The notes: generated from the letters alone by a model not told the origin. A stretch of 64,000 bases of DNA from Exiguobacterium sp. BMC-KP (GCF_001275385.1 NZ_LGIW01000011.1:124001-188000); one strand, 5' to 3'; shown: positions 34,695 through 44,347, counted from the stretch's first letter. Numbers and translations: made by a program.

Positions 34695-35792
34695 TCATAA
34701 ATACACGGAAATACTATACAACGCTGCGAAAAATAATGAGATCGAGACGCCTAATCCAAGATAGAGGGTCTTGATGGAGTCTTGGGTTGATCGGATGACG
34801 TACACCAACAATCCCACGAAAAGGAGGCTGATTGCCATCAAGAAGAGGGATATCATGGTCGGCTCGAACCGGATATCAGAATAGGTGAAACGCAAGCTAG
34901 GGAAAAGAAACCCTGACAGTGGACCAGCCCCGCTGGATTGAAGAGTATCCTTGATCGAGTGAGGGGGTTCCTGTTGACCGAGCCACGCAGTCGCTGTGAA
35001 GAGAAGCAGGATCAAGATACCTTCCATGCGCATCCGCATCCGTCGGACTTCAAACGATCGTTCAGGAGACGCGTAACTCCACTTCCCGTTCATGATACCG
35101 ATGATCAGCACGGGTAGAATCAGGACGTGTTTCCAGAGTAAGGCTTGTCCATACGGTAAAATCCAGGAATCGGAATACTCCTCTACCTGCACGACGACAG
35201 ACATCAGATAGATGCCGGAACCGACGATCAGTAAGAAACATAGCGTCACGAGTGGTTTGAACCATTCGAGGAAGATGCCCCAGTTACGGTCTGATGGACT
35301 CCAAAAGCCGAGTATGAGCAATCCACCGGTCCAGATGAAGACGGCGAGTGCGTGAATAGAATGTACGAGCATGCCTTCTGCCCCTTTGATGCTAGAGGCG
35401 TGCCCGGACCACGCGAACGTAACGACCATCGCCATAACAAGGAATACCCCTAGTTTTATACGTCCAGGACTGAGTGATGCACGATTGATGACGATGAGAA
35501 GGAGTACACTCCAGAGAGCCATCAGAATCCAAGCGTTCCCTGCCTCGAATGTAAGTAACACGGATCGCAGTGTTATCCAAAAACCGATCTCTTCATATAA
35601 ATACAGTACGATTCGTAAGACGGACAGGGAAAAGGATAACAGCATCAGCACGATGAGCATGCGAACCCAGCGGATTGAAAGCGATACGTCAGGTCGGTAA
35701 GAACGAGGGATGAGCTGGACGGAAAAGAAACCGATCAACAGCGCAAGACAACCGTAGAGGAGCGTATCGCCGATCAGATAGAGCGCGGTCAT
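34695..35792 (-). CDS. copD: CopD-family copper resistance membrane protein
   Basis: A 365-residue protein with about eight or nine transmembrane helices. The CopD signature HASS-x-VHSIHALAVFIWTGGLLILGFW carries conserved histidines (SGHASSIKG and HSIHALAVF) that could bind copper or haem, with a third in WKHVLILPVLI. CopD proteins take up or transfer copper across the inner membrane, usually with CopC. ATG 35792 has GGGGCGG 5 nt upstream; the frame extends to 35837 but that part overlaps the P-type ATPase sequence. CopC is absent, and the break at about 35800-35840 looks like a rearrangement junction. Confidence 0.82.
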   Translation of the reverse strand: MTALYLIGDTLLYGCLALLIGFFSVQLIPRSYRPDVSLSIRWVRMLIVLMLLSFSLSVLRIVLYLYEEIGFWITLRSVLLTFEAGNAWILMALWSVLLLIVINRASLSPGRIKLGVFLVMAMVVTFAWSGHASSIKGAEGMLVHSIHALAVFIWTGGLLILGFWSPSDRNWGIFLEWFKPLVTLCFLLIVGSGIYLMSVVVQVEEYSDSWILPYGQALLWKHVLILPVLIIGIMNGKWSYASPERSFEVRRMRMRMEGILILLLFTATAWLGQQEPPHSIKDTLQSSGAGPLSGFLFPSLRFTYSDIRFEPTMISLFLMAISLLFVGLLVYVIRSTQDSIKTLYLGLGVSISLFFAALYSISVYL

Positions 35793-35827
35793 CGCTTCCG
35801 CCCCTTCCCGATAAATCAGATCAGCTC

Positions 35828-36835
35828 GTCCAAACATTCACCGTTTCCGGGATGGACTGTAGTAGCTGTGCTAAGACGATCGAACAACACTTTCAAAAGA
35901 TGCAAAATGTCCAGACCGTCACAGTTTCGTTTGCCCGTGGGGAGATGGAAATCGACCATCAGCTGGATGCTCGACAAGTCCAAAGCGAGCTGAACAAGAT
36001 CGGTTTCGATGGATACGTCAAGGGAAAGAAAACGTCCGAGGCACCGGTCCGGTCGTTCGAGGGGATCTCCTTGATCCTGTCCGGGATTTTGATTGGTCTG
36101 GGATTGCTCATCCAAACGAGCGGAGTAGCGTATCTTCCGAATGTTTTGTACGGTATCGCCTTGATCCTCAGTGGGGGGAGAGTTTTCCGGAGTGCCTATT
36201 ATGCCGTCCGTGCCCGCTCACTCGACATGAAAGTATTGATGAGCGTAGCAGCCATCGGTGCCGCATGTATCGGGGAGTGGCTCGAGGGAGCGACCGTCGT
36301 CTTCCTCTTTGCCATCGGCAATTTGCTTCAGAATCGCTCCCTTGCGCGGACGCGCAATTCCATTCAGAAACTGATCGAACTGTCTCCGAAGGAAGCCTTC
36401 GTGCTGACGGACGGGGACGTTAGACGTAAACCGGTGGAAGCGGTGCGAGTCGGAGAAATCCTCCGGATTCGACCAGGTGATCAGGTTGCACTGGACGGCA
36501 CGATCCTGAACGGGACGACGACCATCAATCAAGCACCGATCACGGGCGAATCGATTCCTGTCGATAAGAAGGAAGGCGATCACGTATTTGCCGGAACGCT
36601 CAACATGGATCGTTCGTTCGACATGATCGTCGAGAAGACGTATCAAGATACGACGCTTGCGCACATCATTGAACTGGTCGAGGAAGCGCAGGATAATAAA
36701 GCACCGAGTGAAGCGTTCATCGATCGTTTCGCGAAAGTGTATACACCGTTCGTCTTCCTAGGTGCATTGTTGCTGATGATCGTCCCACCTTTACTCCAAC
36801 TTGGTAGTTGGGGAGAGTGGTTCTATAAGGGGTAG
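35828..36835 (+). pseudogene. Heavy-metal P-type ATPase, N-terminal half, truncated by a Tn3-type repeat
   Basis: The frame carries one metal-binding domain (TFTVSGMDCSSCAKTIE, with the CxxC pair), the first four transmembrane helices (including LDMKVLMSVAAIGAACIGEWLEG), and the actuator domain TGES loop (ITGESIPVDKKEGD). It ends just after GEWFYKG, where intact enzymes continue with the CPC helix and phosphorylation domain. The stop TAG (36833-36835) lies inside a transposon terminal repeat that starts at 36829. The start side has no initiation codon before an ATG at 35852 inside the metal-binding motif, so both ends are damaged. It would resemble CadA/ZntA. It is GC-rich like CopD. Confidence 0.85.
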
Positions 36836-36866
36836 CGTCAGGAAAATGCGGATTTACAATGCTAAG
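36829..36866 (+). repeat. Tn3-family terminal inverted repeat of a cadmium transposon remnant
   Basis: GGGGTAGCGTCAGGAAAATG, continuing CGGATTTACAATGCTAAG, matches the about 38-40 bp terminal repeat of Tn3-family elements of Gram-positives such as Tn5422 and Tn917/Tn1546. It faces the cadA-cadC-resolvase segment to its right, marking the left end of that transposon. The partner repeat and transposase are not in the window. Confidence 0.75.
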
Positions 36867-36880
36867 GAAATTCCCATACT

Positions 36881-36924
36881 AAAAAGCCAAATTTCTCAAC
36901 ATCAATTGAGAAATTTGGCTTTTT
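36881..36924 (-). terminator. Strong terminator at the end of the cad operon
   Basis: AAAAAGCCAAATTTCTCA pairs exactly with TGAGAAATTTGGCTTTTT around an 8-nt loop; T-rich tails exist on both strands. Confidence 0.85.
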
Positions 36925-37035
36925 CCGTTGCTCAGTTAAAGCGTCCTTTAGTTGTATATTTCCTGTTAATATCCCTTTTGAAGCATAACATTGTTTTCAA
37001 TGATCGCACCCGATAGTTGACGCCCATTTTAGAAC

Positions 37036-39165
37036 CTATTCTTTGATTTTCAATAAGCGTAAACTGTTTAATGTTACAAGTAAAGTTGCTCCCATATCAG
37101 CAAATATAGCTATCCAAAGTGTTAACCAACCGGGCATGACCAAAAGTAATGCCACTAATTTAATCGCCAAAGAGAAGGTAATGTTTTGCTTGATGATTGC
37201 TAAAGCCTTACGGCTTAATTTTATTGTATATGGCAATTTACTCAAATCATCAGACATTAAGGCGATGTCAGCCGTTTCTAAAGCTGTATCAGTTCCAGCA
37301 CCACCCATTGCTACACCAACGGTAGATGCCGCAAGGGCTGGAGCATCATTCACGCCATCTCCGACCATCCCCACACTTTGATGTTTTTCTCGAAGTTCTT
37401 TAATAAAATTAAGCTTATCTTCTGGAAGTAAGTCAGCTTTAATATCCGAAACACCAACTTGTTTTCCGATGGCTGTTGCCGTTCTTTGGTTATCGCCTGT
37501 TAGCATCACTGTTTCGATTCCCATATTGTTCAACTTGCCGATAACTTCTTTAGACGATTCCCTCATTTCATCGGCTACGGCAATAAACGAAAGAATTTCT
37601 TTTTCTGTTCCTAACACCATCACCGTTTTACCTTGAGTTTGCATATCGGCAATTTTTTCTTTCCTATCGCTTGAAATGCTTCCGTGTAATTCCTCAAAAA
37701 GATTTGGACTTCCCACATAATACATTTCATTATTTATTTTGGCTTTAACGCCTTTACCTGTAATGGATTGAAAATCCTCTACTGTTACTTCGTTGAATTT
37801 TAATCCATTTTCTTCTGCTTTTCGCATAATCGCTGAAGCAAGAGGGTGCTGTGATCCTTTTTCAATGGCTGCTGTTATGGTCATTAATTCATTTTCATTT
37901 CTACCATATGTCACAATGTCTGTTACAGCAGGAATCCCTTTGGTTAATGTTCCTGTTTTATCAAAGGCTATCGCTTTTAATTGTCCTGCTTCTTCTAAAT
38001 GGATACCACCTTTAATTAAAACACCATTTTTCGCTGCATTTCCTATTGCTGTAACCACAGCAACTGGAGTTGAGACTACTAAGGCACAAGGACAACCAAC
38101 CACTAATACAGCTAAGCCTTGATAAATCCATTGGCTCCAGTCTCCGCCAAATAATGGTGGAACTACCGCAATTAAAAGAGCTAGTATGACAATAGCTGGT
38201 GTATAGTATTTTGCAAATTTATCGACAAACGCTTGAGAAGGGGCCCGTTCTGCTTGGGCTTCTTCTACCAAGTGAATGATTTTTGAAAGAGTAGTATCTT
38301 CAACTCGTTTTGTTACTTTAACCTCAAGTAACCCTTCTTCATTCAAGGTTCCTGCAAATACTTCATCATTTGTGGTTTTCGTTACTGGAACACTTTCACC
38401 TGTAATCGCAGCCTGATTTAATGTCGATGTACCTTTAACCACTATTCCATCCATTGCTAACTTTTGACCGGGCTTAACAATCATGATGTCTCCAACTTGA
38501 ATATCATCAACATGAATCATCATTTCTTCATTGCCTCGTCGAATTAACGCTTCTTTTGGGGCAATATCCATTAAAGATTCAATAGATTGACGTGCTTTAT
38601 CCATTGAATAACGCTCTAATGCTTCACTAATCGCAAATAGGATAACAACGGTTGCCCCTTCACCCCATTCACCAATGAATGCAGCTCCTATAATTGCAAT
38701 AGTCATAAGCGTATTCATATCGAAATTTAATCTGCTTAGATTTTTGAGACCTTTAATGAATAACGAATATCCACCGATTAAAATGGACGCTGCATAACCA
38801 ATTGTCGGTAGAACATGCTCTTCACCATACTGCTCTCCTAAGAACCAGCTAACTACAAGTAAAAGAGCTGATATATATACCTTAATGTTTTCTTTCTGCT
38901 TCCAAAAAGGTTCTCGTTCTACCCTTTGTTCTTTTTCATCTCGAATTTTTAAATTTTCAAATGCTCCTGCTTTTTCTAATTCTTCAATGGTTGTCGTCCC
39001 TTTAACATAAACTTTAGATGCTCCGAAATTTACTTTCGCATCCTGAACACCGGAAAGTTCTTTAACATTATTTTCAAAAATGGCTGCACAGTTAGTACAA
39101 GTAAATCCTTGAACACGATAGGCTTTCATTTCTTCTTCAGACAGTTTTGCTTTCCCACTAGACAT
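37036..39165 (-). CDS. cadA: Cadmium-transporting P1B-type ATPase
   Basis: A complete 709-residue enzyme. An N-terminal metal-binding domain has [12 protein letters not shown] (residues about 19-30). Further on are the TGES loop, the metal-binding CPC helix ([11 protein letters not shown], near 358), the phosphorylation site DKTGTLT (near 403), the HP motif (SQHPLAS) and the hinge [11 protein letters not shown]. It should pump Cd2+, Zn2+ and Pb2+ out of the cell using ATP. GAGGTGAAG precedes ATG 39165, and the gene overlaps cadC by 8 nt. Together with the resolvase and the terminal repeat at 36829 it forms a Tn5422-like module with a markedly lower GC than the ATPase it interrupted. Confidence 0.97.
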   Translation of the reverse strand: MSSGKAKLSEEEMKAYRVQGFTCTNCAAIFENNVKELSGVQDAKVNFGASKVYVKGTTTIEELEKAGAFENLKIRDEKEQRVEREPFWKQKENIKVYISALLLVVSWFLGEQYGEEHVLPTIGYAASILIGGYSLFIKGLKNLSRLNFDMNTLMTIAIIGAAFIGEWGEGATVVILFAISEALERYSMDKARQSIESLMDIAPKEALIRRGNEEMMIHVDDIQVGDIMIVKPGQKLAMDGIVVKGTSTLNQAAITGESVPVTKTTNDEVFAGTLNEEGLLEVKVTKRVEDTTLSKIIHLVEEAQAERAPSQAFVDKFAKYYTPAIVILALLIAVVPPLFGGDWSQWIYQGLAVLVVGCPCALVVSTPVAVVTAIGNAAKNGVLIKGGIHLEEAGQLKAIAFDKTGTLTKGIPAVTDIVTYGRNENELMTITAAIEKGSQHPLASAIMRKAEENGLKFNEVTVEDFQSITGKGVKAKINNEMYYVGSPNLFEELHGSISSDRKEKIADMQTQGKTVMVLGTEKEILSFIAVADEMRESSKEVIGKLNNMGIETVMLTGDNQRTATAIGKQVGVSDIKADLLPEDKLNFIKELREKHQSVGMVGDGVNDAPALAASTVGVAMGGAGTDTALETADIALMSDDLSKLPYTIKLSRKALAIIKQNITFSLAIKLVALLLVMPGWLTLWIAIFADMGATLLVTLNSLRLLKIKE

Positions 39166-39526
39166 TGATCTTCACCTCTTTCTTATGTGCCAATGCAATT
39201 ATCATAATTTGTCTGATATGCTCATCATCTAATGAATAAAATGCAAGTTTTCCCTCTTTTCGAAACTTAACAATCCCTTGCTTATGGAGCGTTCGCAGGT
39301 GATGAGAGGCATTTGCAACCGTAACACCTATAATATTTGCTATATCACACACACACAGTTCGTCATCTTGACATAAAGCATAGGTAATTTTTGCTCTATT
39401 TTCATCTGCAATAGCTTTTAACATTTGGGCAACACTAGAAATATCTACTGTCTGTAAATTACCTTGTATTCGATTGACCTTTTCTTCGTCATAACAATAA
39501 ATTTCACAAGTATCTTTCTTAATCAC
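39158..39526 (-). CDS. cadC: CadC, ArsR/SmtB-family metal-sensing repressor
   Basis: A 122-residue winged-helix repressor. It has the CadC N-terminal cysteines ([13 protein letters not shown], residues 7 and 11) and the alpha3 motif [13 protein letters not shown], which together form the four-thiolate Cd/Pb sensor site. The recognition helix is [12 protein letters not shown]. Metal binding releases it from the operator. It heads the cad operon and is followed, with overlap, by cadA. Two operator copies lie in its promoter at 39541-39609. Confidence 0.95.
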   Translation of the reverse strand: MIKKDTCEIYCYDEEKVNRIQGNLQTVDISSVAQMLKAIADENRAKITYALCQDDELCVCDIANIIGVTVANASHHLRTLHKQGIVKFRKEGKLAFYSLDDEHIRQIMIIALAHKKEVKINV

Positions 39527-39540
39527 ATTCTCACCCCAAT

Positions 39541-39609
39541 ATCATTCAAGTGTTTATTTGAATATAGTATAACCATTTTTAATAATTCATTCAAGTGTTT
39601 ATTTGAATG
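39541..39609 (-). promoter_or_regulatory. cad promoter with two CadC operator copies
   Basis: The palindrome ATTCAAGTGTTTATTTGAAT occurs at 39543-39562 and again at 39588-39607. It matches the known CadC site with TCAAATAAA half-sites. The two copies bracket AT-rich DNA with TATACT-like sequence suited for a promoter. Having two full sites is more than the single site of the pI258 operon. Confidence 0.7.
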
Positions 39610-39726
39610 AGTAAAAAAATTCATAAAAAAAGAATTGGAGTACCCAATTCTAATAACAAAATAACCAAACTGCATAAGACTTTAAGTACATAACATTATC
39701 TGGCCAATTAATGGAATAGGACTGAA

Positions 39727-40302
39727 CTATTTGTTCTCTTCCGATAGCTTTCTATATAATGAAGCCCTAGACACATTTGTAATTTCACAAATTTGATTTA
39801 CAGTCATATTTCCTTCTTTATATAGCTTTACTGCATAATTCATTCCCGCATGATTTTTATGATATTTCTTTATCCGACCTTTAAACTTTCCTTCTTTCTT
39901 AGCCAGCTCAATCCCTTCACGTTGACGCATACGGATAAGATCTCTCTCTAACTGGTTAACACCAGCCATTACTGTAATTAAGAATTGGCTGTATGGATTA
40001 TCCTCTGATAAATCTAGCCATGTATCCTTAAGTGATTTTAAGCTGGCTTTTTTCCTTCGTATGTAATCGATCAATTCAAATAAATCTTGTGTACTACGAG
40101 TAATTCGAGTTAAATCTGTAACATAAATGGTGTCACCATCTTGTAAGTCCTCTAACATTTTTTGAAGTTGCTCACGTTCCTTCGTTGCCCCAGAAACTTT
40201 TTCTTCGTATATAATATCCATTCCGAATTCGCTTAGCTGCTGAAATTGTCTTGAAGGGTTTTGACTAGTTGAACTGACACGTACATAACTAATTTTCCGC
40301 AA
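39727..40302 (-). CDS. tnpR: Serine resolvase of Tn3/Bin type
   Basis: A 191-residue serine recombinase. The N-terminal catalytic domain has YVRVSSTSQNPSRQ with the nucleophile Ser near residue 9-10, then DLTRITRSTQDLF and GVNQLERDLIRMRQREG. The C-terminal helix-turn-helix reads MTVNQICEITNVSRASLYRKL. It should resolve cointegrates of the cadmium transposon at the adjacent res site. In Tn5422-like elements the order is tnpA, tnpR, cadC, cadA, and here tnpA is missing. Start at ATG 40302 with AGGTGA upstream. Confidence 0.93.
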   Translation of the reverse strand: MRKISYVRVSSTSQNPSRQFQQLSEFGMDIIYEEKVSGATKEREQLQKMLEDLQDGDTIYVTDLTRITRSTQDLFELIDYIRRKKASLKSLKDTWLDLSEDNPYSQFLITVMAGVNQLERDLIRMRQREGIELAKKEGKFKGRIKKYHKNHAGMNYAVKLYKEGNMTVNQICEITNVSRASLYRKLSEENK

Positions 40303-40350
40303 AATATCACCTCACTTTTGAGACAAGTCTTATGAGACGCTAGATCACAG
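40303..40350 (-). other. res-like site next to the resolvase
   Basis: The segment just upstream of tnpR contains TTTTGAGACAAGTCTTATGA and GACGCTAGA, resembling the res regions of Tn917/Tn5422-type elements. The sequence leaves the transposon pattern soon after, where tnpA should begin. Confidence 0.45.
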
Positions 40351-40386
40351 CAATCCACTTCAAAATAAATGACTTGATGAAGTCAC

Positions 40387-40446
40387 TTCAGATCATAGAA
40401 AAACCCTCATTTCGACGTCGAAATGAGGGTTTTTCTATGATCTGAA
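40387..40446. terminator. Perfect 60-bp palindrome, terminator-like
   Basis: Two 30-nt arms are exactly complementary with no spacer; the centre is CATTTCGAC-GTCGAAATG and the arms include GAAAAACCCTC. It lies between the M23 peptidase gene (ending 40486 on the minus strand) and the resolvase, at the border of the transposon. It shares its apex with the hairpins at 20194 and 23749. Confidence 0.8.
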
Positions 40447-40485
40447 AAGATGCTGTCTTAGGACATCCTCTCTTCTTTTTTTAGG

Positions 40486-41205
40486 TTACAAATAGTTCAA
40501 TGGGTTGACACTATTCGCTGCAGAATAACTGCTGTATTTATAACTGTTTTTATGAATCTCAAAGTGTAAATGATTTCCGAACGAGTTTCCTGTATTCCCA
40601 ACTGTTCCAATCTTCATACCTTTAGAGACTGTCTGACCACTTTTTACCGAAAGACTATTCATATGAGCATAAACGGTTACGTATTTTTGATTCTTTAGAC
40701 TATGTGAAATCATAACGTGTTTACCATATGCACCGCTGTTTTTAGAGGTAGTGACTTTTCCACTCGCAGAAGCATAGACAGGTGTGCCTTTTGTTGCAGC
40801 TAGATCAACGCCATTATGGAATGTATAACCGTAAGCGCCATTAGATTTTCCGTATCCTTGGGTCAGCCTCCCTTTAGTAGGAGAAGCAAAAAGAGACTCA
40901 TTATACGTCATTTTTTTTGCAACGTGGCTCTTATATTTTTTTAGGTAAGAACTATAGATATACCGTGTGTTCCCTTTGTAAAGTACTTTTGTCCAAGCTC
41001 CTTTTTTTCCTAAATAAGAAAAAGTCTGACCAGTGTTAGTCACGCCGACTATATTGTAATTGAGAGAAGGACCAGTCCGAACACGGAGATCGTCTGTCTT
41101 TACTTTTACTTTATATGCACTACTTGCTTCAACTTTTGGGCTATGCATTGAAAAAGTTGTTGTGAGTAAGACGCTAGAAGCGATAAGTATTACCTTGTTT
41201 TTCAT
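40486..41205 (-). CDS. Secreted SH3-domain M23 (LytM-type) peptidase
   Basis: A 239-residue exported protein with a signal peptide (IASSVLLTTTFSMHSPKVEAS), one bacterial SH3 domain (residues about 30-90, DDLRVRTGPSLNYNIVG and TRYIYSSYL), and an M23 domain. The zinc ligands are visible in FHNGVDLA (His and Asp) and HLHFEIH (His-x-His). It should cleave peptidoglycan cross-bridges, perhaps in cell-wall turnover. A purine-rich AAGGAGTACAACTA lies before ATG 41205. It shows no functional tie to the metal genes. Confidence 0.9.
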   Translation of the reverse strand: MKNKVILIASSVLLTTTFSMHSPKVEASSAYKVKVKTDDLRVRTGPSLNYNIVGVTNTGQTFSYLGKKGAWTKVLYKGNTRYIYSSYLKKYKSHVAKKMTYNESLFASPTKGRLTQGYGKSNGAYGYTFHNGVDLAATKGTPVYASASGKVTTSKNSGAYGKHVMISHSLKNQKYVTVYAHMNSLSVKSGQTVSKGMKIGTVGNTGNSFGNHLHFEIHKNSYKYSSYSAANSVNPLNYL

Positions 41206-41435
41206 TAGTTGTACTCCTTTAAAGATAAAGATACGGTGACAAACGATTTGTTAAAAGGAGTATAGCATCACTATATTACAAAAAAGTGTATCAAATTCAT
41301 TTCAAAAATTGATACGAGATTTAATCAAAAAATGCATAGGTTTTTCACAAACAGATTTTATGATTAAAATTAAACACATTTCTTTTTTATACATCTTAAA
41401 AAAAGATTTATTTTTTAGAGTTCGGGAGGAATTTG

Positions 41436-42134
41436 ATGGAGTTATCTTTTTTGTTAGCTTTTGGAGCAGGGTTTTTATCTTTTATCTCGCCATGTTGCCT
41501 AGCTTTGTATCCTGTTTTTCTATCTTACATTACAGGAATTTCAGTTACAGAGTTAAAAGAAAATAAAAAGTGGAACTGGAATGGTGTTCCCCATACATTC
41601 GTTTTCTTACTTGGATTTTCGAGCGTATTTTTAGTGATGGGTTTTTCAACGTCATATTTGGCTGATTTTTTTATAGTGTATAAAGATGTTCTACGGATGA
41701 GCGGTGCACTTATTTTATTCATATTCGGTGTTATTTTAACTGGTCTGTGGACCCCAATATTTTTACTTAAAGAGCGAAGAATGAACTTAGGAAAAAGAAA
41801 GCGTGGTTATATCGGAACGTTTATTGTCGGAGTCGGATCGGCTGCTGGATGGACTCCTTGTACAGGACCAATCCTCGCTGGAGTTATTGCTTTGATCGCC
41901 ACGAATCCTAGTAATGGATTTTTATATATGCTCTTTTATGTACTAGGTTTTTCTATTCCATTTTTCTTGATGTCGTTTTTGGTCGGGAAATCCAGATACT
42001 TAATGAATTATTCTTCAAAGGTTATGAAAATAGGTGGCTGGTTTATGATTTTATTAGGTATCATATTGTATTTCGATGGTCTGACGAAACTAACTACAAT
42101 ATTGATTGATTTTACAGGGTTTAGAGGGTTCTGA
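41436..42134 (+). CDS. ccdA: CcdA-family thiol transporter
   Basis: A 232-residue membrane protein with six helices. The two redox cysteine motifs of CcdA/DsbD are present: FISPCCLALYPVFL near residue 20 and GWTPCTGPILAG in the fourth helix. CcdA passes electrons from cytoplasmic thioredoxin to outer thiol proteins for cytochrome c maturation, but in metal islands it often serves to keep envelope metal-binding cysteines reduced. GGGAGG precedes ATG 41436. It heads a likely operon with the unknown gene at 42172 and the two-component genes. Confidence 0.9.
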   Translation: MELSFLLAFGAGFLSFISPCCLALYPVFLSYITGISVTELKENKKWNWNGVPHTFVFLLGFSSVFLVMGFSTSYLADFFIVYKDVLRMSGALILFIFGVILTGLWTPIFLLKERRMNLGKRKRGYIGTFIVGVGSAAGWTPCTGPILAGVIALIATNPSNGFLYMLFYVLGFSIPFFLMSFLVGKSRYLMNYSSKVMKIGGWFMILLGIILYFDGLTKLTTILIDFTGFRGF

Positions 42135-42171
42135 CGCTCTATTTTCTATTTCGAAAGGAGATGCATCGTAA

Positions 42172-42978
42172 ATGTCTCGTGAAAATGTCCTGATAATGGG
42201 AGTAGAGGAAAACTGGAAAGTGATGGAGAACATAAAACAACTTAAACCTGTAAGTATAGATATTCATATTTCTTCAAAAGAAGGATGGGTTCGAAAGCTA
42301 TTTCCTGATTTTAAATATTTTGATTCATTTTCAAAAAAAGAATCAGAAGAAGGGTATATTAGTAATCTGATTGAATATTGTACTTCTCAAGAAATAGGCT
42401 GGATTATCCCTTTAAGCGAACAAGAAGCATCTACGTTATCAAAACATAAGTTGAAAATGAGAAAAAATAACGTAGCGTTTATAACATCCTTTGACTGGGA
42501 TAAAACAGTACTTCATGATTCATTTTCGGTTCAAGGTAATACTTTCACTTATTCTTTTGACCAGATAAAGAATGCGCCTGAAGGTGTAAAGGTGGGGAAA
42601 ATTGATGCATATGTCGATTATCGATCTAGTGAAGTGATTTGCTGTTTTATGAGAGAAGAGTATGAACGGTACCAAGATACTGTTCTTTCATACGAGGTGT
42701 TTGCCAACTCGATTTTAGAGGAGTGCGTAGCAATAATTGCTCAAAGGCTTAATATAAAGGGTTCTTTTTCTTTCGATTATCAACGTGATTCGGAGGGAAT
42801 GTATACGATTACAAAAATAGAATGTTTCATGACGCATTCTACTCGTGAGGCTATTTTTAGTGATTATGATTTCGCTAATTATTTGTGGAGCAATATTCAA
42901 GGAATTGTCCTTTTAAAAGAATCAAATGATAAAAGCTCTTTTGTGTATCGCCTAAATGAAGAATACTTTCTTTTCTAA
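42172..42978 (+). CDS. Unrecognised protein, possibly degenerate ATP-grasp
   Basis: A 268-residue cytoplasmic protein with no membrane segments. The order of elements suggests an ATP-grasp-like layout: an N-terminal Rossmann-like strand and loop (NVLIMGVEENWKVMENI), a central IGWIIPLSEQEASTL, and a C-terminal part (IKGSFSFDYQRDSEGMYTITKIECFMTH) that resembles the E-x-N metal/ATP region, but the usual Lys and Glu-x-Asn residues are not preserved. I cannot name the family. It lies between ccdA and a sensor kinase with GGAGATG before the ATG, so it may belong to the metal-envelope operon. Confidence 0.6.
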   Translation: MSRENVLIMGVEENWKVMENIKQLKPVSIDIHISSKEGWVRKLFPDFKYFDSFSKKESEEGYISNLIEYCTSQEIGWIIPLSEQEASTLSKHKLKMRKNNVAFITSFDWDKTVLHDSFSVQGNTFTYSFDQIKNAPEGVKVGKIDAYVDYRSSEVICCFMREEYERYQDTVLSYEVFANSILEECVAIIAQRLNIKGSFSFDYQRDSEGMYTITKIECFMTHSTREAIFSDYDFANYLWSNIQGIVLLKESNDKSSFVYRLNEEYFLF

Positions 42979-43030
42979 ATCTCAACAGTTTGTTTTTATA
43001 TGTAATCATCTTAAATGAGAAAGGTACTTT

Positions 43031-44347
43031 ATGAATAAACTTTCATTTAAAATAACGTTATTTTATTTTTTCGGGATTCTCATGATTTTCATTCTCTCAT
43101 CTGCTATTGTATACAACATTCTTGAGCATCAACAAGTAGAAAGTGAACTGGAGAGCCTTCAAGAGAGAGGCAATAGTCATCGAGATGTTCTTTCCACTAA
43201 CTTCGACAAGCAAACAGTTGAACACGTTGTTTTAATGGAGGAAAAGGCGATGACTGATGTGATTATCTTAGACAAAAATAATCAAGTCGTCGATTCATCT
43301 AACGACGCTGAACAATTTTTGAACCCGGATTGGATTCAAAAAAAGGATGGAATCGTAGAAGGTAATTGGAGAGAGGGCAAATTTTTAGTGACGGTGAGTA
43401 ATATTGAAGATGGCGGTCAAATAATCATGTTAGAGCCGACGAAGTATATACAGCATTTGATGGGGGAATTGAAACAACAAGTAGTGTTCTCTCTATTCTT
43501 GTTAGTACTTTTTCTATTAGTAAGTGTTTATTTTTTGAGTTATATCATTATAAAGCCACTTTTATCAATGAAAGAGGCAACGGTAAAGTTAAGTAAAGGC
43601 GAGGTGCTGAAAATCAGAGAAGCTGAGAGAAGCGACGAAGTAGGAGATTTAGCACGAGCGATCACTAAGTTATCTGTTGATTTACGTCACATTCAAAATA
43701 CAAGAAAGCAATTTCTGACTTCAATCACACATGAATTGCGTACGCCGATTACCTACATTAAGGGATATGCAGGACTCCTCAAAAAAGACGAATCGAGATT
43801 TGGAGATATTATCTATGAGGAATCCGAAAGACTTCAAGAACTGATTGAGGATTTGTTTGAACTTGCTAGATTGGAAGAGCCACATTTTCAAATAGATCCT
43901 CAGATCACAGAGATGAATGATTTCTTAAAAAAAATCAGTGAAAGAATAATTTTTAAATTTGAGGAGAAACAAGTGAAATTAATTCTTCAAATTAATAAAA
44001 CTCCCATCTACAAAGAGATAGACCAAGCTAGATTTGATCAGGTTCTCTTAAATTTACTGGATAACGCGCTAAAATATACACATGCGAACAAACGCGTATT
44101 TTTAAAACTTGATGAAAACTTTATTGAAGTTACGGATGAAGGTGGTGGTGTGGATGAGCAATCACTCCCGTATCTTTTTGATCGTTTTTATCGAGTAGAT
44201 TCTTCACGAAATCGTGAAACAGGAGGTACTGGGCTCGGTTTGGCTATCACGAAAGAAATAGTTGAAGCGCACAAAGGGACCATCGTAGCTATTAATGTAG
44301 AAAACGGGCTGAAAGTTGTCATTGACTTGAGGGGGATTCCAGGATGA
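43031..44347 (+). CDS. Sensor histidine kinase
   Basis: A 438-residue kinase with two transmembrane helices (about 8-28 and 153-175), an outer sensor loop of 125 residues, HAMP, the phosphoacceptor helix (FLTSITHELRTPITYIKGY, His near 237) and an ATPase domain with N, G1 and G2 boxes (LLDNALKYT, VTDEGGGVDE, GGTGLGLAITK). It should sense an envelope condition, possibly copper given its neighbours, and phosphorylate the following regulator. The gene overlaps the regulator by 4 nt; kinase before regulator is the less common order. Confidence 0.92.
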   Translation: MNKLSFKITLFYFFGILMIFILSSAIVYNILEHQQVESELESLQERGNSHRDVLSTNFDKQTVEHVVLMEEKAMTDVIILDKNNQVVDSSNDAEQFLNPDWIQKKDGIVEGNWREGKFLVTVSNIEDGGQIIMLEPTKYIQHLMGELKQQVVFSLFLLVLFLLVSVYFLSYIIIKPLLSMKEATVKLSKGEVLKIREAERSDEVGDLARAITKLSVDLRHIQNTRKQFLTSITHELRTPITYIKGYAGLLKKDESRFGDIIYEESERLQELIEDLFELARLEEPHFQIDPQITEMNDFLKKISERIIFKFEEKQVKLILQINKTPIYKEIDQARFDQVLLNLLDNALKYTHANKRVFLKLDENFIEVTDEGGGVDEQSLPYLFDRFYRVDSSRNRETGGTGLGLAITKEIVEAHKGTIVAINVENGLKVVIDLRGIPG

